Origin: Muricauda sp. MAR_2010_75
GTDB lineage: Bacteria; Bacteroidota; Bacteroidia; Flavobacteriales; Flavobacteriaceae
DNA: 64,000 bases
Direction of reading: 5' to 3'
Assembly (NCBI RefSeq): GCF_000745185.1
Contig: NZ_JQNJ01000001.1
Location: 3,206,501-3,270,500 of the forward strand
The notes beneath the pieces are model-generated. The model did no database searches and was not told the DNA's origin. It was given only the letters and a program-made list of their open reading frames with translations. Position 1 is the stretch's first letter. Every line of letters begins with the position of its first letter. A program made the translations under genes and the position numbers. This document shows, one piece after another, positions 31,014 to 41,137 of the stretch.

Positions 31014-32531
31014 ATGACAGCAATATCTACTGCCGTTGGTTTGGAAAGAAGATCCAGAACATCCGGATATAAACTTAAGAAGGGGTTTTTTGATAACAAT
31101 ACCCCTAACCTTCCACAGCGAATAGCTGTTTTTGGTGAGGCAAATGATGCCAACCAAAGCGGGTTGGATACTGATGGTTATGAAATAACTTCAGCAAAAG
31201 AAGCCGCTGAAAGATATGGTTATGGAAGCCCATTACACCAAATATTCAGAATATTGCGCCCTGTTTCAAGTGATGGTGTTGGGGGTATTCCCACCGTAGC
31301 ATTTCCACAGGCAGCTGATGCAGGTGCCACAGCAACGGAACAGGAATGGACCGTTACCGGAACCGCTACGGCTAATGCTGTACACACCATTTATATTGCT
31401 GGCCGTTCATCTTTGGATTTTCAGGAATATAAGTATACGGTTGCCATAGGTGACACCGCCACCGCGGTGGCGGCTAAAATTGTGGATGCCATCAATTCTG
31501 TTTTGGGCAGCCCAGTTATTGCTTCTAATTTGGCCGGTGTTGTGACCTTGACTACTAAATGGAAGGGAACAACAAGCGCATCTCTTAAATCCAAAATCAC
31601 ATTTAACAATGCTGCAGGTGTGTCCTATAGCATGACGGATGAAACCGCAGGTGCGGGTGCTGTTGATATTTCAGGAGCATTGGACCAATTTGGGGAACAA
31701 TGGCATACTATTGTTATCAACCCTTATGGTGCGGCTACTTTTGATGCCCTGGAAACCTTCAACGGCCTTCCTGATCCAGAAAACCCAACTGGTAGGTATA
31801 GTGGTCAAATATTTAAACCTTTTGTTGCTCTTTTTGGCTCAGTGTTGGATGATAAGGATGATATCATTGCAATCACCGATGCAGCCGCTAGAAGGGATCA
31901 AGTAACAAATGTTCATTGTCCTGCTCCAAAATCCGATGGTTTTCCATGGGAAGCAGCCGCAAATGCAGCATATCTTTTTGCAAGGACCATGCAGGACAAT
32001 CCAGAGTTGGACATTAACAACATGGCGTATCCTGATATGCCCGTACCATCCAATGGGCTTATTGGTGATATGGCCGACTATGCAACCCGTGACCTATTGT
32101 TAAAGGAAGGTTCTTCAACCGTAATCCTTAAGGATGGCAATTATGTTGTTCAGGATTTTGTTTCAACATACCATGTTGATGGTGAAGATCCATTACAGTA
32201 CAACTATGCCCGAAACCTCAATTTGGATTGGAATTTAGCCTTTGCTTACAGGTTATTGGAAGAATTGTATGTAAAAGACCATGTTTTGGTCAAGGACAAT
32301 CAGGTCACCAGTGCCACCAAAGCAATCAAACCAAAGGAATGGAAGGCGATTTTGGAAGAATTCTTTTCTGATTTAGCTGTTAGGGCACTGATCAATGAAC
32401 CTGAATTTTCAGTATCAAGTTTGATTGTGCAGGTAAGTACCACCAACCCTAATCGCTTTGAAACATTCTTCAGGTACAAAAGGACCGGTGTTGCCCGTAT
32501 TGAATCAACCGATGTGGAAGCGGGGTTTTAA
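31014..32531 (+). CDS. Contractile tail sheath protein
   Basis: The 505-residue protein has the length and layout of Mu gpL/P2 FI-type sheath proteins: an N-terminal strand pair, a variable insert (about 110-220), 'GEQWHTIVINPYGAATFDALETFNG' and a C-terminal domain ending with the strand arm 'FETFFRYKRTGVARIESTDVEAGF'. The sheath contracts to drive the tube through the envelope. It shows that the tail is myovirus-like. Confidence 0.88.
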   Translation: MTAISTAVGLERRSRTSGYKLKKGFFDNNTPNLPQRIAVFGEANDANQSGLDTDGYEITSAKEAAERYGYGSPLHQIFRILRPVSSDGVGGIPTVAFPQAADAGATATEQEWTVTGTATANAVHTIYIAGRSSLDFQEYKYTVAIGDTATAVAAKIVDAINSVLGSPVIASNLAGVVTLTTKWKGTTSASLKSKITFNNAAGVSYSMTDETAGAGAVDISGALDQFGEQWHTIVINPYGAATFDALETFNGLPDPENPTGRYSGQIFKPFVALFGSVLDDKDDIIAITDAAARRDQVTNVHCPAPKSDGFPWEAAANAAYLFARTMQDNPELDINNMAYPDMPVPSNGLIGDMADYATRDLLLKEGSSTVILKDGNYVVQDFVSTYHVDGEDPLQYNYARNLNLDWNLAFAYRLLEELYVKDHVLVKDNQVTSATKAIKPKEWKAILEEFFSDLAVRALINEPEFSVSSLIVQVSTTNPNRFETFFRYKRTGVARIESTDVEAGF

Positions 32532-32561
32532 AATAATTGTTAATCAATAAAAATTCAAGAT

Positions 32562-32972
32562 ATGTACACTGGTGGTGATATAGAAGAAGTAGTGTTCAAA
32601 CACCCAACTTTGGGCACAATAAGATGTGAAACCAAGGGAAACGAAGCTTTCACTTTTGACCCAGGTGGATTGAGGTCAAATGATGATGATGATGCAGTCA
32701 CCGGAGCCGGTGAAATGATTGATTCCATAAACCGTAAAAGATGGTCTATGGAAGGCCCATTGGTAATAAATTTTACTGATAAGACTTCCCTTGAAAACAT
32801 TCCAAACCTAGCAGCTTCTCCTGAACTTTCAGTGGTTACTGTTACTATGGTTTTTGGAAAAGTATTTAAGGGTAAGGGTAAACCTGTAGGGGATATCAAG
32901 GTTGATACCAATAATTCCCAAATGAGCCTGAAAGTAGCAGGTGGTGGAAAGATGTTGCCTATTGAAAATTAA
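32562..32972 (+). CDS. Tail tube protein
   Basis: The 136-residue protein follows the sheath gene, the typical sheath-tube order. It is beta-rich ('GLRSNDDDDAVTGAGEMIDSINRKRWSMEGPLVINF') like Mu gpM-type tubes. Confidence 0.78.
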   Translation: MYTGGDIEEVVFKHPTLGTIRCETKGNEAFTFDPGGLRSNDDDDAVTGAGEMIDSINRKRWSMEGPLVINFTDKTSLENIPNLAASPELSVVTVTMVFGKVFKGKGKPVGDIKVDTNNSQMSLKVAGGGKMLPIEN

Positions 32973-32982
32973 TTAAAATAAA

Positions 32983-33602
32983 ATGAAAAAAGTTGATGAA
33001 AAGGTGGCCATAGAAGCGTTCACCAAATTTTTAAAGAAGTTCAAAGCTAAAGAACTTAGACGTGGCGAAATTTCCGAAATGGACATCAAAGAAGATTATA
33101 TTGATGCCATTGAAGCAATTCAGGATGGATTTTTGACATTCGATGATAAGGACCATCCAACATTGACATTAAGAAAACCACTTACCACCGGTGATGATGA
33201 AACTTCTGTAAAAGAGGTGACTTTCAGGAGTAGAATAAGACCTTCAGACAAAGCCAACATTATGAGTGGTCTTGAGGTTCAAAAGGATGTTGGGAAGTTT
33301 TCTCTTAGGTACGCTGCGTACATTACCCAAATGAGCATTAAGGAACTTGACTTATTGGATCGTGACGATTATGATACCATCCAGCAGGTCTGTTCGGTTT
33401 TTTAGACGGGTGGACATTAAAGGATACGGATGTATTGATAAAGACCGTTGCACGGTACTTTAAATGGCCACCCAAACAAATTGATGAACTATATCTGGAC
33501 GATTATGATTTTTTTGGTTTGGTGTATTGGTACAATGATGCGAAAGAACAAGCAAAAGAATCTGAAGATTATGCGAACAGATTAAAAAATAAGAGAAAAT
33601 AA
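32983..33602 (+). CDS. Tail assembly chaperones made by -1 frameshift
   Basis: The first frame (32983-33405) encodes a 140-residue chaperone like Mu gp41. Its stop is preceded by six T residues (33398-33403, TTTTTTAG). A -1 shift at that run opens 66 more codons, LDGWTLKDTD to KNKRK, which end at 33602 directly before the tape-measure start. The extension has a DWTLK-type start and 'PPKQIDELYLDDYD', typical of the second chaperone. A short and an extended form are the norm for tail chaperones. Confidence 0.82.
33398..33405 (+). promoter_or_regulatory. Programmed -1 frameshift site
   Basis: T6 followed by AG lets tRNA-Phe re-pair perfectly after slipping back one base over the stop codon. The downstream frame is open to the next gene. 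Confidence 0.7.
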
Positions 33603-35474
33603 ATGCCAGCAACCGTTAAAATACCAGCAGAATTTAAGGCGGTTGACAAAACTAGCCATGTGCTAAGAAAAATGACCGCCGGTGTCCGTAAATATTCAAA
33701 AAACGGAATATCGGCGGTTCGTCGTTTGGATGCACGGTTCACCAAATCCCTTAACAGGATGAAGCGTTCTGTAGGTTCATTTGGGGCATATTTAGGTGGA
33801 GCTGCATTGGTTGGCGCACTTGGTGGAGCCATAATGATAATGGCCGACTATGAACAAGCCAATGCCAACCTAGCTTCTGTCCTTGATGTCAATATAGAAC
33901 AGACCGCAGAACTTCAAAAAAGTTCACAGCGTCTGGGTGCAACTACAGCCTTTACAGCAGGCGAGGTTGCAGGACTTCAAACGGAATACGCCAAACTAGG
34001 ATTTACCGAAAAAGAAATCTTAAAGGTAACAGATTCCACACTGGCCCTTGCAGCTGCAACAAAAACGGAATTGTCACAGGCAGCAATGCAGGTGGGTTCA
34101 ACTTTGAGGGCATTCAACTATGAAGCTTCAGAAGCTTCTAGGATAGCGGATGTATTTGCAGCAAGTACGTCAAAGTCCGCACTTAACATGGAGTTTTTAA
34201 ATACGGCCATGTCCATTGTCGCCCCGGTTGCTTCAAAGTTTGGATTTGAGGTTGAAGAAGTGACCGCCCTGTTAGGTAGTTTGGCAGACAGTGGATTTGA
34301 TGCCAGTAGTGCAGCCACAGCTACCAGAAACATACTATTGAACCTTGCGGACAGTAATGGTAAGTTGGCCAAATCATTGGGCAGACCGGTAAAGGATTTG
34401 CCTAGTTTGGTTGCTGGACTGAAAGAATTGGATGCAAGGGGAACCCCATTGGCCAAGATGTTGGAGCTTACAGATAAACGATCCGTTGCGGCTTTTGCCA
34501 CATTTGTATCTGGAACGGATAAAACACTTAAGCTTAACAGTGCCCTTGGTGAAGCTGGTAGCACTGCACAAAAAATGGCAGAAAAGCAGTTGGATACCTT
34601 GACAGGTAAAACAACCATTCTCAAATCTGCTTATGAGGGGTTTATTTTATCATTGGACAATGGAAAGGGACCATATTCTGACACCATCAAGAATGTTGTT
34701 ATGGTTGCCACTGAAATGCTTTCCATGGCCAGCGGAACAGCAAAGGCCGAAAGCGAACTTACCACCAGTGAAAAAACAATAAGGCAGTACGCTAAGACAG
34801 CTATTCAAGTATTGAAAATATTGGGATGGTTGGCCGCTGCGTTTGTGGTATTTAAAGTTGCATTGGCCGCATATACTATTGTACAGGGAATAATGACAGC
34901 AGCCACATGGGTTGCCACTGCAGCTTCAACAGCGTTTGCCGTTGCGGTCAATCTGGGGCTATGGCCAATATTGTTGATTATAGCCGCAATAGCCGCATTG
35001 ATTGCCATATTCTACTATTGGGATGATATTATAGCATGGTTTAGTAAGCAATGGGAAAAATTTACATCATGGATAGGTAAAGTTTGGGACCGTGTTGTTA
35101 AGTGGTTCAAAGAATTTGATTTTAAAGAATTCTTTAAAAAAATCGGCCAGAGCATCCTTAAGTTCTTATTGATGCCAATGAAGGCTTTATTGACCCTATT
35201 ATCCAAAATCCCAGGTAAGATAGGAAAGATGGCTTCCATGGGACTGGAAAAGATAGGTGACCTGACCGGTGAAACGGAAGTGAACCTGAACAATCCAAAA
35301 AAACCGTTGGAAAGTCCAGAATTGAAAAGCGCAAAGGTGACCAATGAAACCATTCAACAGAACCGTATAACCATGGATATCAATGACCCTGGCGGCCATG
35401 TTGGAAATGTTTCAAATGAGGGACCCACACCAATTCCAGTCAATTTAAGAAAAACGCAAGGTAGAGGACAATGA
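33603..35474 (+). CDS. Tail tape measure protein
   Basis: The 623-residue protein follows the chaperones, as tape-measure genes do. It has an N-terminal helical region, a 'TMP' core (about 70-330, many Ala/Ser/Thr-rich helices with 'EVAGLQTEYAKLGFTEKEI'), hydrophobic helices (about 400-475) and a C-terminal helical part. It sets tail length and helps DNA pass through the host membrane. Confidence 0.87.
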   Translation: MPATVKIPAEFKAVDKTSHVLRKMTAGVRKYSKNGISAVRRLDARFTKSLNRMKRSVGSFGAYLGGAALVGALGGAIMIMADYEQANANLASVLDVNIEQTAELQKSSQRLGATTAFTAGEVAGLQTEYAKLGFTEKEILKVTDSTLALAAATKTELSQAAMQVGSTLRAFNYEASEASRIADVFAASTSKSALNMEFLNTAMSIVAPVASKFGFEVEEVTALLGSLADSGFDASSAATATRNILLNLADSNGKLAKSLGRPVKDLPSLVAGLKELDARGTPLAKMLELTDKRSVAAFATFVSGTDKTLKLNSALGEAGSTAQKMAEKQLDTLTGKTTILKSAYEGFILSLDNGKGPYSDTIKNVVMVATEMLSMASGTAKAESELTTSEKTIRQYAKTAIQVLKILGWLAAAFVVFKVALAAYTIVQGIMTAATWVATAASTAFAVAVNLGLWPILLIIAAIAALIAIFYYWDDIIAWFSKQWEKFTSWIGKVWDRVVKWFKEFDFKEFFKKIGQSILKFLLMPMKALLTLLSKIPGKIGKMASMGLEKIGDLTGETEVNLNNPKKPLESPELKSAKVTNETIQQNRITMDINDPGGHVGNVSNEGPTPIPVNLRKTQGRGQ

Positions 35475-35947
35475 CAACAGATTTCAACTTAGCGGAAAAT
35501 GGAAGTGGTGGTGACATCACTATATTGGGCAATGACATAGCAATGACAGAAACACTGCTTCAGTCAGCATATTTAGCAATGTTTGGGGGCAATGTGGAAT
35601 CAAACACATCCGGTAACGAATTGGAAAATGAACAGAGGTTTGATTGGTGGGGAAACGGGTTGTTCCATTCCCAATACCCAAACAAACAATTCAACTCAAA
35701 TACTGAACGTGCCCTTAACCAAACCCCCGTCACGACATCTGGAAGGATTGAAATCGAAAGGGCTGTTGAAATGGATCTGGCATTTCTAAAATCAGTTGCA
35801 GAAATAGATGTTCAAGTGGGCATAGTTTCCCATAACTCACTTTCCATTTTGATAACAATGTTGCCCTATGGAAACAAACAGGAAAAAATACTTCAGCTAT
35901 TGTATGACAACGCTAAAAATGAAATAATCATCCAAAAGGAAATTTAA
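35471..35947 (+). CDS. Baseplate wedge protein, Mu gp46-like
   Basis: The 158-residue protein shows the gp46 core 'LLQSAYLAMFGGN...FDWWGNGLF' and overlaps the tape measure by 4 bp. It would be a wedge component of the baseplate. Confidence 0.78.
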   Translation: MTTDFNLAENGSGGDITILGNDIAMTETLLQSAYLAMFGGNVESNTSGNELENEQRFDWWGNGLFHSQYPNKQFNSNTERALNQTPVTTSGRIEIERAVEMDLAFLKSVAEIDVQVGIVSHNSLSILITMLPYGNKQEKILQLLYDNAKNEIIIQKEI

Positions 35948-35948
35948 A

Positions 35949-37124
35949 GTGAACAGCATCCCTACAATAAACAATATTTACAGTGCCCTTGAAAAGGATC
36001 TAAAATCAAAACTGAACCTTGATGATGATCAATTAAGGAAGGCACTTAGTGCCATGACTTCTGTTTTTTCCGCACAATTAAAACTCCTTTATCTACATAA
36101 TGAGGATGTTATGAGAAACCTATATCCAGATACTGCAGATACTGCAGAAAATGGGGGGCAGCTAGAAAGGCTGGGGAGAATACGGTTGAACCGAAATCCA
36201 AGACCTGCTACAGCTGGTGTTTATACTGTTTCGTTGGTTGGTGAAGAAAATGCTGTTATTAGGGCAAACCTTACATTCAAGGCCAATGAGAACAGCAATG
36301 CCCCCAGCTTTTTATTTGTTACTGATAATGAAACCATTTTAACCGGTTCAAACGATATGATTCAAATCAGATCTTTTGAAGGTGGAAACGCCAGCTTATT
36401 GAACGTTGGTGATGAGCTTACCATAACAGAACCGGTCATAGGGGTTGAACAGGTGGTTGTGGTTGAAAGTGTGGATGAACAGCCCAAGGAAGCTGAACCT
36501 ATATCCGACTATAGACAGACGGTTTTAGATGCCTTTCAATTGGAACCACAAGGTGGTGCGAGAACAGATTACAGGCTTTGGGCAGCTGATGTCCAGGGAG
36601 TGAGAAGGGTTTACCCTTATGTAAAGAATGGGGATTCCGGCACGGTACAGGTATTTGTAGAGGCAGCCGAAGGTGATAGTACTGACGGGAACGGAACTCC
36701 TTCACAGGCTATATTGGATGAGGTTGCTGAGGTAATTGAATTTGACCCAGATGACACCAGACCAACAAATGAGCGTGGAAGAAGGCCAATTCAGGCCATA
36801 CTTGAGGTGCTTCCAATAGATTTGGTTCCCGTTGATGTGACGGTGACCGGATTGGATACGGACACCACGGCCATTAGGCAATCAATAGAGAGCAATCTGA
36901 AGATATATTTATCAACGGTCAGACCGTTTATTTCAGGTGCCGACCTTCCCCAGAACCAAAACGATGTTCTATATGCGGCCCGTTTAAGTGCGGTTGTGAC
37001 AGATATACTTGATAGTGGAAATTTCTTCACAGACTTTACTTTGGAAGTCAATGGCGTTGCGGGTACTTCATTCAAGTTTACAGGTTCGAATATACCATAT
37101 CTAAGAAATTTAATTTTTGATTGA
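35949..37124 (+). CDS. Baseplate J-like protein, Mu gp47
   Basis: The 391-residue protein (GTG start) shows baseplate J features: 'RLGRIRLNRNPRPATAGVYTVSLVGEE', 'GDELTITEPVIGVEQVVVV' and 'GARTDYRLWAADVQGVRRVYPYVKNGDSGTVQVFV'. It forms the baseplate wedge ring with gp46 and gp48. Confidence 0.87.
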   Translation: MNSIPTINNIYSALEKDLKSKLNLDDDQLRKALSAMTSVFSAQLKLLYLHNEDVMRNLYPDTADTAENGGQLERLGRIRLNRNPRPATAGVYTVSLVGEENAVIRANLTFKANENSNAPSFLFVTDNETILTGSNDMIQIRSFEGGNASLLNVGDELTITEPVIGVEQVVVVESVDEQPKEAEPISDYRQTVLDAFQLEPQGGARTDYRLWAADVQGVRRVYPYVKNGDSGTVQVFVEAAEGDSTDGNGTPSQAILDEVAEVIEFDPDDTRPTNERGRRPIQAILEVLPIDLVPVDVTVTGLDTDTTAIRQSIESNLKIYLSTVRPFISGADLPQNQNDVLYAARLSAVVTDILDSGNFFTDFTLEVNGVAGTSFKFTGSNIPYLRNLIFD

Positions 37125-37921
37125 TGGCTTACGAGGTAACAAATAACAGCACTGTACACGGGTTTTCAACACCACACGGGTTTTCAACGCCCCATAAGTT
37201 TCCTACTGATCTGGAAAACAGCAGAACATATCAGTTGCTTCAACTTGTAAAACAACTTTATCCAACCGGTAGGGCCTTTAATCTTCCCGAAGGTGGAAAC
37301 TTTGAAAAACTTCATGTTGGTATAAACAGATCAATTTCAAGATTGATAGATGACACAAAATCAATTGTTGATAAATCGATACCGGACAACGAAAATTTCA
37401 CAGAACAAGATGCTGCTTTTTTGGAAGCTAAATTTGGCCTTTTTGTGGCACCACCTATTGACCTTGAAAGTAGAAAAAAAGCCATACTTAGAAAAATGGC
37501 ATATCCATCCAATATAAAGGCTCGACAGAACCCATTGTTCATAGAGGGGCAGTTAAGGTTGTCCGGATTTGATGTAAGGGTATACGAAAACAAGTTTTTA
37601 GAATCCGGGGAATATGTGTACAAGACACCAAATGATATTGTTGCCAATGCCACTGTAAAGACCCAACATGGAAGCACCCAGCATGGTGGTGGTTCCCAAC
37701 ACGGAAGTACGGGCTTTAAGGTTGTGGCCAATAGTGAGGATCCAAACGAATCATTCAATATTGGTGGAAGTGAAAATCTATGGTCCACATTCTTTATTTC
37801 CGGTCCAACCCTTGAAACCGTTGGAATAGTTGATGCAGCTAGGGAAAGGGAATTTCGTCAATTGGTATTAAAGTTAAAACCCGCCCATACAGTGGCCTAT
37901 TTACTCATTAATTTCATTTAA
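37124..37921 (+). CDS. Baseplate protein, Mu gp48-like (DUF2313)
   Basis: ATG 37124 gives 265 residues. The core matches the gp48/YmfQ family ('TYQLLQLVKQLYPTGRAFNLPEGGNFEKLHVGINRSISRL', with a distal 'ARQNPLFIEGQLRLSGFDVRVYEN'). A His/Gly-rich insert ('THGSTQHGGGSQHGSTG') breaks the middle and may bind metal. It connects wedge and fibres. Confidence 0.78.
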   Translation: MAYEVTNNSTVHGFSTPHGFSTPHKFPTDLENSRTYQLLQLVKQLYPTGRAFNLPEGGNFEKLHVGINRSISRLIDDTKSIVDKSIPDNENFTEQDAAFLEAKFGLFVAPPIDLESRKKAILRKMAYPSNIKARQNPLFIEGQLRLSGFDVRVYENKFLESGEYVYKTPNDIVANATVKTQHGSTQHGGGSQHGSTGFKVVANSEDPNESFNIGGSENLWSTFFISGPTLETVGIVDAAREREFRQLVLKLKPAHTVAYLLINFI

Positions 37922-37922
37922 G

Positions 37923-38975
37923 ATGGCAAGAGATAAACAAACATTGACAAATATTGATAAGTCTGATTTGGTAAACTGGCCAAACGGCAGGGTAAAGGAT
38001 AATACGGGGGCAGACGATGGCACCCCTGTAAATGAACTTGTATATGGTGATTTGCATGAATTCTTTGCCAAATTGATGCGTGATGCCGGTATTTCATATA
38101 ATGGCCTTCCTGACAATGTTGCAAATGGCTACCAGCTTGTAAATGCCCTCAAAGCCTTTGCAACCAAAAATTCATATATAGCTTCAATCGGAGAATCTGG
38201 GGGAAAACTGACCTTGAACACAAAGGTTGGTACATTGAAGGAAAATGAAGCCATTACATGTAAGTCCACGGTGGACATTGGAAGTGAAACGGTTATCAGG
38301 GGAACTGACAACACCGAAAAGAACATAACCAAGCAAGGTAATTTTGAATCCGGTGAATACGTGAGGTTGATCAACAAGGCTTCATCAATCGAATTGGTAA
38401 GGATTTCAGACCATATCAGTTTGGATTCAATGGTTTCTGCCCTTTTGTTTTTAAAGGCAGCCACCAATCCCCAAGAACTTGCAGGACTATTAAATACCGT
38501 TGCCACCACCCCACAAGGAAATATTCTAGCATTTGTGGAATGGGTAAATGGTGCTGCCAGTTCCGCTAGTTTGGCATCTGCAATCAGAAATGGGCTTTAT
38601 CCAAAGGAACATTTTCAGATAGTTGAAAATATTGGCAATGATAGGGTAAGGAACATTGGTTGGTTCAGTGGGGTTGATATCAACGGGGGAACAACCGTTC
38701 AAAACTATCCACGTTCTGGAAATGTTTCCCAAGCAAGAAGAATTTCCCAAAGCAATGGTGATGTATTTGAAATCACCATGGACAACACCATGGACAACTT
38801 AAACTATTATGTTAGAATATTCATTGAATCCCAATCAGCTTATTTGGGTACTGACAATGATTTTAGGGGAATTGTTTTCAAACCGATATCCACTACGGTT
38901 TTCCATATGTTCTTGGAAGAAACCGCAAGTGCAAATCAAAACTTGAAAATTCACATTGAAGCAATCCAAATCTAA
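37923..38975 (+). CDS. Tail fibre-like protein 1
   Basis: The 350-residue protein has an N-terminal domain with 'GTPVNELVYGDLHEFFAKLMRDAGISYNGLPDN..NGYQLVNALKAFA' that is shared with the next gene and probably attaches to the baseplate. The C-terminal part is Ser/Gly/Asn-rich strands, as in receptor-binding proteins. Confidence 0.7.
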   Translation: MARDKQTLTNIDKSDLVNWPNGRVKDNTGADDGTPVNELVYGDLHEFFAKLMRDAGISYNGLPDNVANGYQLVNALKAFATKNSYIASIGESGGKLTLNTKVGTLKENEAITCKSTVDIGSETVIRGTDNTEKNITKQGNFESGEYVRLINKASSIELVRISDHISLDSMVSALLFLKAATNPQELAGLLNTVATTPQGNILAFVEWVNGAASSASLASAIRNGLYPKEHFQIVENIGNDRVRNIGWFSGVDINGGTTVQNYPRSGNVSQARRISQSNGDVFEITMDNTMDNLNYYVRIFIESQSAYLGTDNDFRGIVFKPISTTVFHMFLEETASANQNLKIHIEAIQI

Positions 38976-38980
38976 TTTTT

Positions 38981-40147
38981 ATGAGAACGATCAAAGGATT
39001 ACCATCAGCTGTACCAAGAGATTCAGACGAATCAAAATTTCCATTTCACACTATCCAAAACGAAACGGACAGTCAGGCTGGAACACCGGTGGTTAGGGAA
39101 ATCTACGGTGACTTGATAACCAATCTATATGCTCTGTTATCGGATGTGGGCATTGAACCAAATGAGATTGAAGATAGCGAGATAGCAGGATACCAGTTAT
39201 TGGAAGCTTTCAAAAAGTTTGCCAACATCCTTAACGATGTTGAACAGGTGTTGACCCTTAATGGTACTGTTTGGTCCGTTAATTTTGATATTGATAATCT
39301 TCCTGATAAATACGTTTTTGTAGCAAGGACCACAGCAGAATATAACGCATCTGTTTCCTATACGTTCACCGGAACGGATGATAATTCATATTCCCTTTCC
39401 AGCGCAACAGGGTTCAATGCCAGTGATGTGGTATTGGTTGTAATCGATCAATCCGGGGTAAGGGTCATTGGTCTTACCAAGGAATCAACTGAGAGTGATA
39501 TAAACACCGGATTTGGAACTCCATTGGCATTCAATGATGGTGCTAAAATGTATTATTTGGAAGAAGGGAACGTGTTATCGGACGCCCCATCCATCAACAA
39601 TATCCAAAACACGATCAGGATTGCGGAGGGCAATGGCACACTGTACGTGTATGATGCTTTTGTGATACAGGGTAAATTGCTTTGTTTCTGTTGGATCAGT
39701 GATGTACAGACATATAAATTTTATCAGTTTGATCTTTCCGATCTTGATACGGCCATTGCGGTGAATGTATCAGGGATATCCATACCAACAGGATCCAACA
39801 ATGAGCCTTATTGCTATACTGATGGAAACTTGGTATATATCACCAACCAAGCGGGCACCACTGCAAATGAAAATGAACTTGCAGGACTTTTATATGACCC
39901 GGACGCAGCTACCTTGACCTTAAATATAAGTAGGGTGTTACATGCCAATTTTACAAAGTCCACTAATGCGGTTATCCAAGGAACGGACATAATTACATTC
40001 ATAGCAGGATCCCTTAGAAAATACGATATGGTCGCGGCCAGTGAAACCAACCTTGGGGATTATAACAGTGTGTTGGGCGTGATATTCAGGTTCAATGGTG
40101 AAACCTATTATAGCAACGGCGAATTGGCCAAAAAATGGACCGTGTGA
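38981..40147 (+). CDS. Tail fibre-like protein 2 (paralogous attachment domain)
   Basis: The 388-residue protein shares the N-terminal attachment motif of the preceding gene ('GTPVVREIYGDLITNLYALLSDVGIEPNEIEDSEIAGYQLLEAFKKFA') but has an unrelated distal part with WD-like strands ('GNGTLYVYDAFVIQGKLLCFCWIS'). Two different heads on one attachment domain suggest two host receptors. Confidence 0.7.
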   Translation: MRTIKGLPSAVPRDSDESKFPFHTIQNETDSQAGTPVVREIYGDLITNLYALLSDVGIEPNEIEDSEIAGYQLLEAFKKFANILNDVEQVLTLNGTVWSVNFDIDNLPDKYVFVARTTAEYNASVSYTFTGTDDNSYSLSSATGFNASDVVLVVIDQSGVRVIGLTKESTESDINTGFGTPLAFNDGAKMYYLEEGNVLSDAPSINNIQNTIRIAEGNGTLYVYDAFVIQGKLLCFCWISDVQTYKFYQFDLSDLDTAIAVNVSGISIPTGSNNEPYCYTDGNLVYITNQAGTTANENELAGLLYDPDAATLTLNISRVLHANFTKSTNAVIQGTDIITFIAGSLRKYDMVAASETNLGDYNSVLGVIFRFNGETYYSNGELAKKWTV

Positions 40148-40148
40148 T

Positions 40149-40472
40149 ATGGCAGACAGCGAAGAAGTTTTGATAATGGCCAGGAAACTGGCCATCTTGA
40201 GGGAAGAAAACACCAACTTAAAAAAGATATTGGAACAATCCAAGGAAGCTGAAAGCAAGGCACGTGAATTGGGCAATGTGGTATATAAGGCTTTCAAGCA
40301 GTTAAAATATTTGTGTGGACATAGGAACCCAAAGATTGCAATCCGTTGTCTTTCCATTCTTAACGAATACCACAAAAGAAGGGAAATACTTGGTTTGAAA
40401 CCGTTGCCCCATTTGTATTATACCCCTAGTGATGAACAGGAAAATGAATTGAAAAAACTAAATCAACAATAA
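40149..40472 (+). CDS. Coiled-coil phage protein
   Basis: ATG 40149 gives 107 residues with a long N-terminal coiled coil ('MARKLAILREENTNLKKILEQSKEAESKARELG'). It is probably a fibre assembly or structural helper. No family is recognised. Confidence 0.5.
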   Translation: MADSEEVLIMARKLAILREENTNLKKILEQSKEAESKARELGNVVYKAFKQLKYLCGHRNPKIAIRCLSILNEYHKRREILGLKPLPHLYYTPSDEQENELKKLNQQ

Positions 40473-40474
40473 AA

Positions 40475-41137
40475 TTGGGTGCGTTCAATGTAAATATGGA
40501 TGGAATGATAAAATATTCGGCCAAATTGGAAAGGTTGAACAGGTCCGCATTTCCCGTAGCCGTAAGGCAGACATTGAACGATGCAGCATTTATGACCAAA
40601 CAGTTGGTGCCGCGTATAGCCGCCCAAAAATTCACAACCCGACAAAAGAACTTCTTCCGGGCTTTTTCCATTGTCCAAAAGGCGCAGGGATTCAATGTAA
40701 ATGGAATGGTCGCAGTTACGGGTATTGATGCCACAAAGGGAAGCGAGGTTGCGGACGGGTTGGAACAGCAGGAAATAGGTGGGACCATTGTAGGTAGAAA
40801 ACTTATCCCACATGATATGGGCAGGATATCCGGGAGCTATTCAAAAAAGGTAAAGACAAAGAACCGATTTAGGAACATCAACATAGCAACTGCCAGAAAT
40901 AGAAAGCCTGGAAGTAAACATGTTTTGATCAAAAAGGGAAGTGGTGGAACTGTTTTTGAGGTCAAAAGGTTAAAGACCAAAACAAAGTTGACACCATTGT
41001 ATGTTTATCGTAGGACCAAAAAAAGCAGTGTCCAGAAACGCCCGTTCATGGCACCATCCGCAATGTTGGCCAGATCAAAGATGCCGATGTTCTATATGAA
41101 GCACGCTGAACGCCAATTTAAAAAAGCATTGATGTGA
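40475..41137 (+). CDS. Minor tail/virion morphogenesis protein
   Basis: The 220-residue basic protein (TTG 40475, or ATG 40496 with 213 residues) has an N-terminal 'VAVRQTLNDAAFMTKQLVPRIAAQKFTTRQKNFF' like minor tail Z-type proteins, and many Lys/Arg. It probably helps finish the tail. It overlaps the next gene by 4 bp. Confidence 0.55.
   Translation: MGAFNVNMDGMIKYSAKLERLNRSAFPVAVRQTLNDAAFMTKQLVPRIAAQKFTTRQKNFFRAFSIVQKAQGFNVNGMVAVTGIDATKGSEVADGLEQQEIGGTIVGRKLIPHDMGRISGSYSKKVKTKNRFRNINIATARNRKPGSKHVLIKKGSGGTVFEVKRLKTKTKLTPLYVYRRTKKSSVQKRPFMAPSAMLARSKMPMFYMKHAERQFKKALM

Noticed and set aside
32983..33602. Frameshift mutation in the tail chaperone gene
   Set aside because: The site, position and downstream frame match programmed frameshifting known for this gene pair, so a defect is less likely.
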